This document shows positions 43,512-52,128 of a stretch of 64,000 nucleotides of DNA, piece by piece; position 1 is the stretch's first letter, and each line of letters starts with the position of its first letter. The stretch is from the NCBI GenBank assembly GCA_035565775.1, contig DATMRW010000012.1:1-64000 (forward strand), in the 5' to 3' direction. The notes beneath the pieces were generated by a model. It was not told the origin of the DNA and made no database searches. It saw only the letters and a program-made list of their open reading frames with translations. Origin of the DNA: PRO6 sp035565775 (lineage in GTDB: Bacteria; Pseudomonadota; Alphaproteobacteria; Rhizobiales; Xanthobacteraceae). The position numbers and the translations under genes are program-made.

Positions 43512-44544
43512 GTTGAGCGGAATGACGGGCAAAGGGCCGGGCCGGAGCCGCCTCGCCGTGGTGGCGGTCGCGATTGCGCTGCTGTTGTTCCCGGTGATCG
43601 CCACGCCGTTTCATCTCGACCTTGCGGCGCAAGTGTTTCTCGCGAGCATCGGCGCCTTGTCGCTGATGCTGCTCACCGGCTTTGCCGGGCAGGTGTCGCT
43701 CGGCCATGCCGGGCTGATTGCCGCGGGCGCTTTCACCGCCGGCATCCTGTCCAAGGAAGCCGGGCTGCCGATCTACATCAACCTGCCGGCCGCCGCGATC
43801 GTCGGCGCGTTGCTCGGCCTCCTGTTCGGCCTGCCGAGCCTGCGCTTGCGCGGCCTGTATCTCGCGGTCAGCACGCTGGCGCTGCATTTTGCCGTGGTCT
43901 ATCTCGGTGGCGAATACGAGACCAAGCGCGGCCTCTCCAGCGGCATCATGCTCGATCCGCCAAGCCTGTTCGGCTGGCCGCTCACCAGCGGCCGCGCCTG
44001 GTACTACATCCTGCTGCTCGGTGCGGTGATCACTCTCTGGCTCTGCCGCAACATTTTGCGCACGCGCACCGGCCGCGCCTGGGGGGCGCTCCACGCGCAT
44101 GAGGCGGTTGCCGCTGCGCTCGGCATTCACGTGCCGCGTGCCAAGCTTCTGGCTTTCGTTATTTCATCGTCAATGACGGCGGTCGGCGGCGCACTGTTCG
44201 CCTATTATCGTGGCTTCGTGTCGGTCGAGGCGTTCTCGCTCTATCTCTCCATCCAGTATGTCGCGATGGTGATCATCGGCGGCATGGGCTCGCTGGTCGG
44301 CGCCTTGCTCGGCGCGGCCTTCGTCACGCTGTTTCCCTATGCCATCGAAAACCTGATCATGGCGCTGCCCGGCGCGAGCCGTTATGCCGGCTCGATCTTC
44401 GCCGCCAACTATGCCGCCTTCGGCCTTGTGATGATCTTGTTCCTGATGTTCGAGCCGCGCGGTCTTGTCGGCATCTGGCATCGGGTGGTGCAGAAACTCC
44501 GCGTCGTGAAGACATCCGCCGCAAAGAACGGAGCCGGACGATGA
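43504..44544 (+). CDS. ABC importer permease, LivM-type
   Basis: This 346-aa permease has the LivM signature: LLTGFAGQVSLGHAGLIAAG near residue 60, LRLRGLYLAVSTLALHF near 115, HAHEAVAAALGIHVPRAKLL near 200 and VAMVIIGGMGSLVGALLG near 255. It starts at GTG 43504 within the end of the LivH-type gene and overlaps the next ATPase gene by ATGA. Confidence 0.93.
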   Translation: MSELSGMTGKGPGRSRLAVVAVAIALLLFPVIATPFHLDLAAQVFLASIGALSLMLLTGFAGQVSLGHAGLIAAGAFTAGILSKEAGLPIYINLPAAAIVGALLGLLFGLPSLRLRGLYLAVSTLALHFAVVYLGGEYETKRGLSSGIMLDPPSLFGWPLTSGRAWYYILLLGAVITLWLCRNILRTRTGRAWGALHAHEAVAAALGIHVPRAKLLAFVISSSMTAVGGALFAYYRGFVSVEAFSLYLSIQYVAMVIIGGMGSLVGALLGAAFVTLFPYAIENLIMALPGASRYAGSIFAANYAAFGLVMILFLMFEPRGLVGIWHRVVQKLRVVKTSAAKNGAGR

Positions 44545-45350
44545 CCACGCAGAACCCGATGCTGATCGTCGAGGATCTCGAGGTCGTCTATCAACGCTCG
44601 ATCGTCGCGCTTCACGGCGTCAACCTCACCGCGAGGGAAGGCGAGATCACCGCGCTGCTCGGCGCGAACGGCGCCGGCAAGACGACGACGCTGCGCGCGA
44701 TTTCCGGCTTCATCGGGCTCGACAACGCGCGGGTGACGAAAGGCAGTGTGCGCTTTCGCGGCAAGATGATCGCCAACCGGCGGCCGGACCAGATCACCAA
44801 GCGCGGCATCGTGCTCATCCCCGAGCGCGACAAGGTGTTTCCCAATCTCAGCGTTGCGGAAAATCTGACGGCGGTTGCGTCCTCGCAGCACAGCGCGGCC
44901 GATCGCAAGCGGTTTGAGCAGCTGGTTTTTGATGCCTTTCCGCGGCTTGCGACGTTGCGGGGCCGTGAGGCCGGGCTTTTGTCGGGCGGCGAGCGGCAGA
45001 TGCTGGCGATCGGCGCTGCGATCGTCTGCGGGCCGGAGCTGCTGCTGATCGACGAACTGTCGCAGGGCCTCGCGCCGGTGATCGTCGAGGAATTGGCCAA
45101 GCGGCTTGTCGAGCTGCGCCGCGAGCTCGACCTCACCATTCTGCTTGTCGAGCAAAGCGCCTCGGTGGCGTTGCAGATCGCCGACAGCGCGTTCGTTCTC
45201 GAGAATGGCCGCGTCGTGCTGGAAGGCGCGGCGGCCGAACTGCGCGACAATCCCAGCGTCCAGTCTGCCTATCTCGGAGCGGGCGGGGAGGGCGAGCGCC
45301 GCAACTATCGCGATGTGTTGCTGAACCGCCGTGCGAGGTCAGCCGAGTGA
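44541..45350 (+). CDS. ABC importer ATPase, LivF-type
   Basis: This 269-aa ATPase has Walker A GANGAGKTTTLRAI near residue 40, signature LSGGERQMLAIG near 150 and Walker B LLLIDELSQGLAP near 170, followed by the switch His-equivalent region (VEQSASVALQIAD, Gln-Ser variant common in LivF). Its start overlaps the LivM-type stop (ATGA) and its stop overlaps the next start (GTGA). Confidence 0.93.
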   Translation: MTTQNPMLIVEDLEVVYQRSIVALHGVNLTAREGEITALLGANGAGKTTTLRAISGFIGLDNARVTKGSVRFRGKMIANRRPDQITKRGIVLIPERDKVFPNLSVAENLTAVASSQHSAADRKRFEQLVFDAFPRLATLRGREAGLLSGGERQMLAIGAAIVCGPELLLIDELSQGLAPVIVEELAKRLVELRRELDLTILLVEQSASVALQIADSAFVLENGRVVLEGAAAELRDNPSVQSAYLGAGGEGERRNYRDVLLNRRARSAE

Positions 45351-46159
45351 CGAGCATGACGACAAGCAAGGTGAAGCAGGGCGAGAAGCCCTATCTGCAG
45401 GTCGAAAATGTCTACCTCAAGTTCGGCGGCCTTGCGGTTCTCGATGCCATTTCGCTGGCGGTGGCGTCCGGCGAGCTGCTGGCGCTGATCGGCCCGAACG
45501 GCGCCGGCAAGACCAGCGTGTTCAATTGCATCAGCGGTCTGTACCGGCCGACATCGGGCCGGATCCTGATCCAGGGCACGGATATCCGCGGCATGCGGCC
45601 GGACGCGATCTCGCGTCTCGGGCTGGCGCGCACCTTCCAGCACGGCGAGCTGTTTCAGCACATGAGCGTGCTCGACAATCTCTTGGCTGCGCGCCACGGC
45701 AAGGTGCGCACCAATGCGCTGGCCGAGCTGCTGCTGTTGCCGAGCGTGCGCAATGAGGAAGCGCGGCACCGCGCGGCGGTCGATCGCATCATCGCCTTCG
45801 TCGAGCTGGAGCGCTATCGCGATGTCAAGGTCGGGGATCTGCCGTTCGGCTTGCAGAAACTGATCGGCTTTGCCCGCGCGCTTGCGGCTGAGCCCACGCT
45901 GCTGCTGCTCGACGAGCCTTCCGCCGGGCTCTCGCGTGAGGAGCGCGAGGACCTTGCCTACTTCATTCTGAAGGCGAAGCAGGATCTCGACCTCGCGGTG
46001 ATCTGGATCGAGCATGACATGCAGATGATCGCCGATCTCGCCGACCGCATTCACGTGCTCGACTATGGCCGCTCGCTGGCTGATGGACCGCCGGCGGATG
46101 TGCTGAGCGACGAGAACGTGATCCGCGCCTATCTCGGGCAGGACTTTTCGATCGACTGA
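45347..46159 (+). CDS. ABC importer ATPase, LivG-type
   Basis: This ATPase of about 270 aa has Walker A GPNGAGKTSVFNCIS near residue 50, LARTFQHGELFQHMSVLDNL with the Q loop, and Walker B LLLLDEPSAGLSREE near 185 with IWIEHDMQMIADLAD. The canonical signature is replaced by DLPFGLQKLIGFARAL, where LSGG reads LPFG, as in many LivG relatives. GTG at 45347 overlaps the upstream stop; ATG at 45356 is an alternative start. Confidence 0.92.
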   Translation: MTSMTTSKVKQGEKPYLQVENVYLKFGGLAVLDAISLAVASGELLALIGPNGAGKTSVFNCISGLYRPTSGRILIQGTDIRGMRPDAISRLGLARTFQHGELFQHMSVLDNLLAARHGKVRTNALAELLLLPSVRNEEARHRAAVDRIIAFVELERYRDVKVGDLPFGLQKLIGFARALAAEPTLLLLDEPSAGLSREEREDLAYFILKAKQDLDLAVIWIEHDMQMIADLADRIHVLDYGRSLADGPPADVLSDENVIRAYLGQDFSID

Positions 46160-46490
46160 AGCGCCGATAACGCCAAACAGATCGCCGCCGGGACACCTCC
46201 GGCGGCGATCTTGCGTTTGGCGAGGGCAGTGCAGCGGACAGCGGCCCTCTGAGGCGCCGCGCCGTGGCAACTGGCGAATGCTCTGCAATCCTGTGTGTTT
46301 GACACCGCCGGGCGCCGAAAAGGTTTGGCCCCATGCGCGAACTGGCCAGTCCGCCAGTTTAGATGGCCCGGAATCCGGCTGGATGATTTGGTTAACACTT
46401 ACGACCGGTAGTTCTTTGATCGGTTGAAGCGGTTTGCTAAGGCAACGACTGTTTAGCCCCCGTCGAGAAATTGATGGTTAAGGATCGGTT
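46160..46490 (+). other. Gap between the liv-type operon and the second diguanylate cyclase
   Basis: These 331 bases hold the operon terminator at 46171-46222 and a small hairpin AACTGGC-N6-GCCAGTT (46340-46359). No gene is seen. A TTAA-N7-TTAT sequence overlapping the next start codon is probably chance. Confidence 0.5.
46171..46222 (+). terminator. Long two-part hairpin terminating the liv-type operon
   Basis: An outer 8-bp stem (CGCCAAAC 46171-46178 with GTTTGGCG 46215-46222) and an inner 12-bp stem (GATCGCCGCCGG 46180-46191 with CCGGCGGCGATC 46199-46210) are separated by a small internal loop. It begins 12 nt past the last ATPase stop. There is no pure T run, but the stability suggests a 3' end or mRNA-stabilising structure. 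Confidence 0.7.
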
Positions 46491-47708
46491 ATGATTGCGC
46501 AACAAAGCGGTGTGATTGCCTTCATGAGCCTGCCGGCTTTGTTTGCGGCTGCGTGTCTGGCGTTCCTGATGCTCTGGCGCTTCGAGCGGGTGCGCAACTA
46601 TCTGCTGTACTACGCCACGGCGACGGCGCTGTTTGCGATCGGCCTGAGCCTGCAGATTTTCCATTTTGGCGGGGCGACGGCAACGATCGTCATGGCAAGC
46701 GGCACGCTCTATGTGCTGTGCGCGATCTGCGTGACCGAGGGCGTGCTGCGCCGGATCGGGCGTAACCTCAATCGATGGATTCTGGTGCTAGTCGGCTCTG
46801 CCGCAATCGGCGCCCGTGCGTGGTTCACATATGGCGAGCCGGACCTCGTCGGGCGAATCTACGCGGTCAGCTTCGGCGTGAGCGCGATCATGCTCGCCGG
46901 CGCCTATTCGATGCGGTCGCAGGTGTCGGGCAAGCCGACCGATCGGCTGGTGTTCTGGAGCTTTGCGCTCTTTGCCGCGCATCTGCCGCTGCGGGCGCTG
47001 ATCGGCATCTGGGCCGAGCCGGCGACCGCGGATTGGACTTACGGTCAATCCTATTTCTGGAGCATCACGCAGCTCTCGGTATCGGTGCTCGGCTGTCTCG
47101 TGCTCTTTTCGCTGGCCGCGGCGACGCTCTCCGACATTCTGGACCAGGTGCGCTCCGAGCGGGACCTCGATGCGTTGACCGGCCTTCCCAATCGGCGCGG
47201 CTTCATGGCGCAGGCGGAAGCGCTGCTCCAGAATCCGTCGACGCCAAAGGCTCTCCTGATCTGCGACATCGATCACTTCAAGAAGGTCAACGACACTCAC
47301 GGCCACCTCGTCGGCGATCAGGTGCTTGCCGGCGTCTCCGATGCCATCCGCGAAATCCTGCGGGCGGAGGACGTCGCCGGCCGGGTCGGTGGCGAGGAAT
47401 TTCTAATCCTGCTCGAAAACGTCACCCGCGATCAGGCGATGCGCGTTGCCGAGCGTCTGCGCGCGGCCTTGGCCGCGCGCAGCTATGGCGATCTTGCGCG
47501 AGGGCTGCGCATCACCTCCAGCATCGGCGTCGCCAGCTACTGGGACGGCGAAAGCATCGAGCGGATGTTCGCACGTGCCGATACGGCGCTCTATGAGGCC
47601 AAGAAATCCGGCCGCAATCGGGTTTCGATTGCGGATATGCAGCACGAAGTGGTTGCGATGAGGGATTCGGCGTCGGCAATCGCGCCGCATTTAACGGATC
47701 CAGTGTGA
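46491..47708 (+). CDS. Membrane-bound diguanylate cyclase (GGEEF)
   Basis: This 405-aa protein has about six N-terminal hydrophobic helices (residues 1-205; for example FMSLPALFAAACLAFLMLW and LSVSVLGCLVLFSLAAATL) and a C-terminal GGDEF domain: LDALTGLPNRRGF near 223, CDIDHFKKVNDTHGHLVGD, and RVGGEEFLILLE near residue 300. An RxxD I-site (RAED) lies five residues before GGEEF, so feedback inhibition is likely. It shares its architecture with the first cyclase at 20.5 kb. ATG at 46491 follows AAGGATCG. Confidence 0.93.
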   Translation: MIAQQSGVIAFMSLPALFAAACLAFLMLWRFERVRNYLLYYATATALFAIGLSLQIFHFGGATATIVMASGTLYVLCAICVTEGVLRRIGRNLNRWILVLVGSAAIGARAWFTYGEPDLVGRIYAVSFGVSAIMLAGAYSMRSQVSGKPTDRLVFWSFALFAAHLPLRALIGIWAEPATADWTYGQSYFWSITQLSVSVLGCLVLFSLAAATLSDILDQVRSERDLDALTGLPNRRGFMAQAEALLQNPSTPKALLICDIDHFKKVNDTHGHLVGDQVLAGVSDAIREILRAEDVAGRVGGEEFLILLENVTRDQAMRVAERLRAALAARSYGDLARGLRITSSIGVASYWDGESIERMFARADTALYEAKKSGRNRVSIADMQHEVVAMRDSASAIAPHLTDPV

Positions 47709-48125
47709 TCTGCCTGTCGTTTCTGAACGCCGCAAGACTGCGGCAGAACATCGCGGCTTAAACCGCAACATCGCGTCCCTGCATCAGCGCACGATTTCTC
47801 CCATCTTTAGTACGATTCCATTTTTCTCGCTTCTCGGCATGCTGCGCGTTGCCCGCAACCATTGCGTTTTTGACAGATTAGGCACGCGCGCTTGCGGCGA
47901 TTTGACGCCGTTTCATTTCGTGCCTGCCCACTTCGCGCGAGAGAGTCGCGCGAGATCCGGGCGCGCATCTTTCTTCGGCTGATGTTCTTTCTTGGAGGTC
48001 TTCCAAGCTTGCTTGTATCGACTCGATCAACTCCCGCGAGCTAATGCGCCCCACATGCTTCGTCGATCGCGTGCAACGCGAATGCGCTGAAGCGCCGCGC
48101 TGCGCGGCAATGTCCAAGGAATTTG
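47709..48125 (+). other. Region upstream of the TonB-dependent receptor
   Basis: This 417-nt region has a small hairpin GCCGCA-AGAC-TGCGGC (47729-47744) 21 nt past the cyclase stop, and one doubtful minus-strand small ORF (47878-48054). I looked for a Fur/Irr-type palindrome or cobalamin riboswitch elements and found none that is convincing. Confidence 0.5.
47878..48054 (-). CDS. Possible small hypothetical protein
   Basis: A GTG-started frame of 58 codons encodes GRISSRELIESIQASLEDLQ followed by a basic tail ending in KRRQIAASARA. The amphipathic Leu/Glu helix looks more protein-like than random high-GC shadow, but there is no strong ribosome-binding site and no family match that I know. 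It diverges from the receptor gene. Confidence 0.22.
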   Translation of the reverse strand: MGRISSRELIESIQASLEDLQERTSAEERCAPGSRATLSREVGRHEMKRRQIAASARA

Positions 48126-50426
48126 ATGGAGTTCGACATGACGGTGGCCGGGGGTGTTCGTTCGCGTTCTTACGACGGAGCGGAGAGAGGGGCGGCAGGC
48201 GCAAACAACGCATACAAGCTCGCGTCGCTGCTGACGATGTCTACGGTCGCGGCGACGATGATGACCCCGGCACAGGCACAGCCCGCGAACGATTCCATGC
48301 AGCTCGATACGGTCGAGGTTCTTGGCAACGGTGAGGGCGTTCCCGAAAACATCAACAATTATGTCGTGCCGCTGTCGCGCCTGCCGACCACGGTTCAGGA
48401 CACGCCGCAGACGGTGAATGTGATTTCGCGCGAGCGAATGGAGGAGCGGCAGACGCGTACACTGACCGAGGTGCTGCGCCAGACGCCCGGCATCACGATC
48501 AATGCCGGCGAAGGGGGCGGCGGCGGGCAGCCGGGTGACAACTTCAACATCCGCGGCTTCATGGCGAATGGCGACATTTTCGTCGATGGCATGCAGGACC
48601 TCGGTATCTACAACCGCGACACGTTCAATCTTGAATCCGTGCAGGTGTACAAAGGTCCGTCGGGCACCACCTTCGGCCGCGGCTCCGGCGGCGGCAGCAT
48701 CAACCTCACCACCAAAACGCCGAAGATGCGAGACTTCGGCGAGATCGAAGGAACTGTCGGCACCAGCAACTACTATCGCAGCACGCTCGATGTGAACCGC
48801 ATTATCGGCGAGGGCATGGCGGTGCGTTTCAACGCGCTCGGGCTCAATCGCAAATTCGCCGAGCGCGATCATGCCGATCAGGGGCGATGGGCGGTTGCGC
48901 CGTCGCTCGCGTTCGGCCTCGGCACCGATACGCGCTTGTATCTCGACTACCTGCACCAGCGCGAGGACAATGTTCCCGACACCGGCGTGCCTTACTTCCA
49001 GCGTCTGCCGGTGACAGAATTCGGCGTCGCCCGCTCGAACTGGTACGGCTATCGCGACAACTACGAAAAGATCAACGCCGATGTCGCGACCGCGCGGTTC
49101 GAAAAGGATTTTGGCGCGAGCGTCAAGCTGACGAACACGACGCGCGTGCTCAAGAACGAGCTGGATCGCGTCTATTCGGTGATGCCGACCAACCTCAACA
49201 CCGCCTGTACAAACCCGGCGAACTGGGCGAGCTGCAACATCTTGCCGGTGCAGTATCGCCGTGGCATGGACGTGAAGGCATTGCAGAATTCGACCGTGCT
49301 CGGCGTCGATTTTTCGACCGGCGCGCTGACACATGAAGCACGGGTCGGCGTCGACATTGCGCTCGAGGAGCACACCCAGCGCAACTACACGACGACGGCA
49401 TTGGCCGGGGGGCAGACGGAACTCAACTTGTTGAATCCGGCCTATGCGCTGTCGAACACGATCTACGCGCCGGCGGCGGCGAATGCGCGGACCGAGACGT
49501 CGATCAACAGCACTGCAGTCTCGCTCTATGACCGGATCGGCCTCGGCAACGGCTTCTATGTGATCGGCAGCGGGCGTTATGAACGTTACGACGTAAACGC
49601 GACGGTGCGCCGCGCCGACGGTACGGCGGCCTCGAACGATGCGCGCGAGCTCGGATTGTGGACCTGGAATGCAGCGCTGCAATACAAGCCGGTCGCAACC
49701 CAGACCTATTACATCTCGGCCGGCTCCTCGATGTTGCCGCTCTATGATCCCAAGGTGGAATATTCCACCAGCGTGTCGGCGATGGACTACGATCCCGAAA
49801 AGATCCAGTCCTATGAAGCTGGCGCCAAGCTCGATTTCCTCAACGGTCGTCTCGGCACGAATTTCAGCGTCTTCCAGATCGAGCGCACCAACATGCGGGT
49901 GAACGAACCCGGCACCGGCGCGATCGTTCTGGAAGGCAAGCGGCGCATTCGCGGCGCGGAGATTCAGGTCGAAGGCAACATCACCGATGCGTGGACGATC
50001 GCCGCGGGCTACACCTATCTCGATGGCCGGATCATCGATCCGCGCTCGAACCCGTTCGGGCACGACACGCGGATGATGCGCGTGCCCGAACATGCGCTGT
50101 CGCTGTGGAGCACTTACAAGGTCACGGAGCGTTTCACTGTCGGCGCGGGCGTCACCTATCTGTCGGATCGGCTGTCCGGCGAGCAGGGCACCACCAAGCC
50201 TTCGGCCGATCCCGCAACGTGGGCGGCGGGCGCGGCGCCGAACTACGTGCCGTCGCAGTATCAGGTCGATGCGATGCTCAGCTACAAGGTGACGGACAAT
50301 TTTACGCTGCGCTTCAATGCGCTCAACCTCACCAATGCGCTGACTTATGACGGTGTGCATGCCGCGCGCCAGGCATTGCCGGGTGTTGGGCGCACCTTCC
50401 TGCTGTCAGGCAAGGCAACGTTCTGA
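48126..50426 (+). CDS. TonB-dependent siderophore receptor (Fiu/FhuE-like)
   Basis: This 766-aa outer-membrane receptor has a long N terminus with a hydrophobic signal segment (KLASLLTMSTVAATMMTPAQA), a plug domain (VPLSRLPTTVQDTPQTVNVI, TLTEVLRQTPGITINAGEG, GDNFNIRGFMANGDIFVDGM, then VYKGPSGTTFGRGSGGGSIN) and a 22-strand barrel region ending in the outer-membrane C-terminal motif (RTFLLSGKATF). The plug sequence suits catecholate or hydroxamate ferric-siderophore receptors. AAGGA precedes ATG 48126; ATG at 48138 is an alternative. A Sel1-repeat gene follows after about 140 nt. Confidence 0.94.
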   Translation: MEFDMTVAGGVRSRSYDGAERGAAGANNAYKLASLLTMSTVAATMMTPAQAQPANDSMQLDTVEVLGNGEGVPENINNYVVPLSRLPTTVQDTPQTVNVISRERMEERQTRTLTEVLRQTPGITINAGEGGGGGQPGDNFNIRGFMANGDIFVDGMQDLGIYNRDTFNLESVQVYKGPSGTTFGRGSGGGSINLTTKTPKMRDFGEIEGTVGTSNYYRSTLDVNRIIGEGMAVRFNALGLNRKFAERDHADQGRWAVAPSLAFGLGTDTRLYLDYLHQREDNVPDTGVPYFQRLPVTEFGVARSNWYGYRDNYEKINADVATARFEKDFGASVKLTNTTRVLKNELDRVYSVMPTNLNTACTNPANWASCNILPVQYRRGMDVKALQNSTVLGVDFSTGALTHEARVGVDIALEEHTQRNYTTTALAGGQTELNLLNPAYALSNTIYAPAAANARTETSINSTAVSLYDRIGLGNGFYVIGSGRYERYDVNATVRRADGTAASNDARELGLWTWNAALQYKPVATQTYYISAGSSMLPLYDPKVEYSTSVSAMDYDPEKIQSYEAGAKLDFLNGRLGTNFSVFQIERTNMRVNEPGTGAIVLEGKRRIRGAEIQVEGNITDAWTIAAGYTYLDGRIIDPRSNPFGHDTRMMRVPEHALSLWSTYKVTERFTVGAGVTYLSDRLSGEQGTTKPSADPATWAAGAAPNYVPSQYQVDAMLSYKVTDNFTLRFNALNLTNALTYDGVHAARQALPGVGRTFLLSGKATF

Positions 50427-50563
50427 TCTACCCCATCACGTCAAGTCGCGAGGCCGCCCGGTACGGTGGCCTCGCCGTGATTTGTGCAGCGGCGCAGCGG
50501 CGAGGGGCGGGAGCCTTCGCGCAAGGGGCGCGTCATTGCCATGAAAGGATTTTTGCAGCTGCC

Positions 50564-51562
50564 ATGACGAGCAATCGCCGCCGCAACGAGCAGGAATTGT
50601 TCTTTGAGCGCCTGCGAACTTTTGGTGCTGACGAGTGGCGGGCCGCGCTCGGCGCGGGGCAAGAAGAAGCGGCGCTGTGGACCGAGGCTGCAGCAAAATA
50701 CGGCATCGTCGATGCGCAGCTCTATTGGGCGCAGATGTTGCTCGATGGCCGTGGTGTGCCCCCCGATGCCGAAGCGGCGTTCCGCTGGTTCGCGATTGCC
50801 GCAAAAAGCCAGCGCGCGGATGCGTTCAATATGCTTGGCCGCTGTCATGAGCTTGGCTGGGGCGTGCCGCGCAACCCGGCGGAGGCGGCGCTGCTATATC
50901 AGGCCGCAGCGTCGAAGGGCGACGACTGGGCGAAGTTCAATCTCGCCGGGCTGCTGCTTGATGGCGTCGGCGTCGCGCGCGATGTCGATGAGGCCTTCCG
51001 CCTCTACCTTGCCGCCGCAGACCGCGGCCATGCCAAGGCGATGACGATGGTTGCGCGCTTCTTCCTTGAAGGATGGGGGCGCGCGCCTGATCCGGCGCTT
51101 GCGGGGGCATGGTTGCAGCGTGCGTCGGACAGCGGCGATTTCCGCGCCGATTATCATCTTGGTCGCATCGCTCTGCAGGCCGGGGAGATCGAGACGGCGG
51201 CGGAGTGGTTTGCGCGCGCGATCGAGCATGCGACGATTGCTTTCTGCGGCGATGTTGCGCCGTCGTGGTTTGCCAGTCCTTATCCGGCGATCAAGGCGGT
51301 GGGGCTCCGCGCCTTTGAGCGCGCCTGCGAGGCGGGTGGGGTCTCCGATCTGCGCGCCTATGCGCTGGCGCTGCAAGGCGCGGCGGTCAGCGCCGAGGAG
51401 CAGGCCGCAGCGAAGGAGGCGTGGCAGCGCGCCGAGGCGCTTGCCCGCGCGCTGGAACGAAAGGCGGCGGTTGCGCAGCGCCAGCCAAAGGCAGGCATCG
51501 CTGCAAAACTCGCCTCGCTCGGCGCGGCGATCACGCGCAGCCGCACGCAAGCATCGAGCTAG
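50564..51562 (+). CDS. Sel1-repeat protein
   Basis: This 332-aa protein has several Sel1/TPR-like repeats of about 36 residues: LYWAQMLLDGRGVPPDAEAA near residue 50, FNMLGRCHELGWGVPRNPAE near 88, FNLAGLLLDGVGVARDVDEA near 125, and weaker copies up to about 230. No signal peptide is evident. The C-terminal helix is Ala/Arg/Glu-rich (residues about 265-332). Genes of this kind often lie next to TonB-dependent siderophore receptors in Nitrobacteraceae; in other genomes an iron/2-oxoglutarate hydroxylase gene is also present, but not here. The role is unknown, probably protein-protein interaction. Confidence 0.85.
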   Translation: MTSNRRRNEQELFFERLRTFGADEWRAALGAGQEEAALWTEAAAKYGIVDAQLYWAQMLLDGRGVPPDAEAAFRWFAIAAKSQRADAFNMLGRCHELGWGVPRNPAEAALLYQAAASKGDDWAKFNLAGLLLDGVGVARDVDEAFRLYLAAADRGHAKAMTMVARFFLEGWGRAPDPALAGAWLQRASDSGDFRADYHLGRIALQAGEIETAAEWFARAIEHATIAFCGDVAPSWFASPYPAIKAVGLRAFERACEAGGVSDLRAYALALQGAAVSAEEQAAAKEAWQRAEALARALERKAAVAQRQPKAGIAAKLASLGAAITRSRTQASS

Positions 51563-51580
51563 GGAGCGTCTTTCGTCCGC

Positions 51581-51901
51581 TTATCCGCGCGGGCCGAAAA
51601 GAATGATCGCTGTGCCGGCGAGGCACACGGCCGCGCCGGTCACATCCCATCGGTCGGGCCGTGCGCCCTCCATGCTCCACAGCCAGAAGATCGACGCCAC
51701 GATATAGATCCCGCCATAGGCGGCATAGGCGCGCCCTGCGGCGTCGGCTTCCACGAGCGTGAGCAGATAGGCAAACAGCGCCAGCGACAGCAGGCCCGGC
51801 GCGAGCCACCAGACGGACCGGCCGAGGCGCAACCAGGCCCAAAAGGCGAAACAGCCGGCAATCTCTGCGAGCGCGGCTCCAACATAGATCACTAGTGTCA
51901 T
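51581..51901 (-). CDS. YnfA-family (UPF0060) inner-membrane protein
   Basis: This 106-aa protein has the UPF0060 pattern: LAEIAGCFAFWAWLRLGRSV near residue 10, AGRAYAAYGGIYIVASIFWL near 53 and a last helix (VTGAAVCLAGTAIILFGPRG). Four membrane helices are expected and the fold resembles small multidrug-resistance proteins, though transport has not been proven for the family. ATG at 51901 is chosen. It converges with the Sel1 gene and diverges from the dioxygenase operon. Confidence 0.92.
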   Translation of the reverse strand: MTLVIYVGAALAEIAGCFAFWAWLRLGRSVWWLAPGLLSLALFAYLLTLVEADAAGRAYAAYGGIYIVASIFWLWSMEGARPDRWDVTGAAVCLAGTAIILFGPRG

Positions 51902-52056
51902 TGTCTGCCTTGTTTCGTCGGTGGCGGGCTGCTGCTGACCGCAGCCTGAATAGCAACGCCTCGATCCGCTCGACAAGGCTTGCAGGCGCAGTCGGCCGCG
52001 CAGCGGTGCCGCAGGTGAATTCCCCAGTTCTATGTGAAGCCATCGGCGGGATCAGC

Positions 52057-52101
52057 TTGACAGGGTGCAATCGATTGCATACGTTTATGCAAACGATTGC
52101 A
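52057..52101 (+). promoter_or_regulatory. Dioxygenase-operon promoter with two LacI-type operators
   Basis: TTGACA (52057-52062), a 17-nt spacer and TACGTT (52080-52085) form a sigma-70-type promoter. Operator 1, TGCAATCGATTGCA (52066-52079, perfect palindrome), fills the spacer. Operator 2, TGCAAACGATTGCA (52088-52101), lies just after the -10, 22 bp centre-to-centre from operator 1. The form is that of a LacI/GalR-family operator; a third copy lies at 63950-63963. Confidence 0.8.
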
Positions 52102-52128
52102 AAGAGCCGCCCAGACGGAATGAAAGCA

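Noticed and set aside
46478..46492. TTAA-N7-TTAT before the second diguanylate cyclase
   Set aside because: It overlaps the ribosome-binding site and start codon and has a mismatch, so it is probably chance.
47709..48125. Search for a cobalamin riboswitch or Fur/Irr box before the TonB-dependent receptor
   Set aside because: No B12-box-like sequence and no suitable palindrome could be found by eye.
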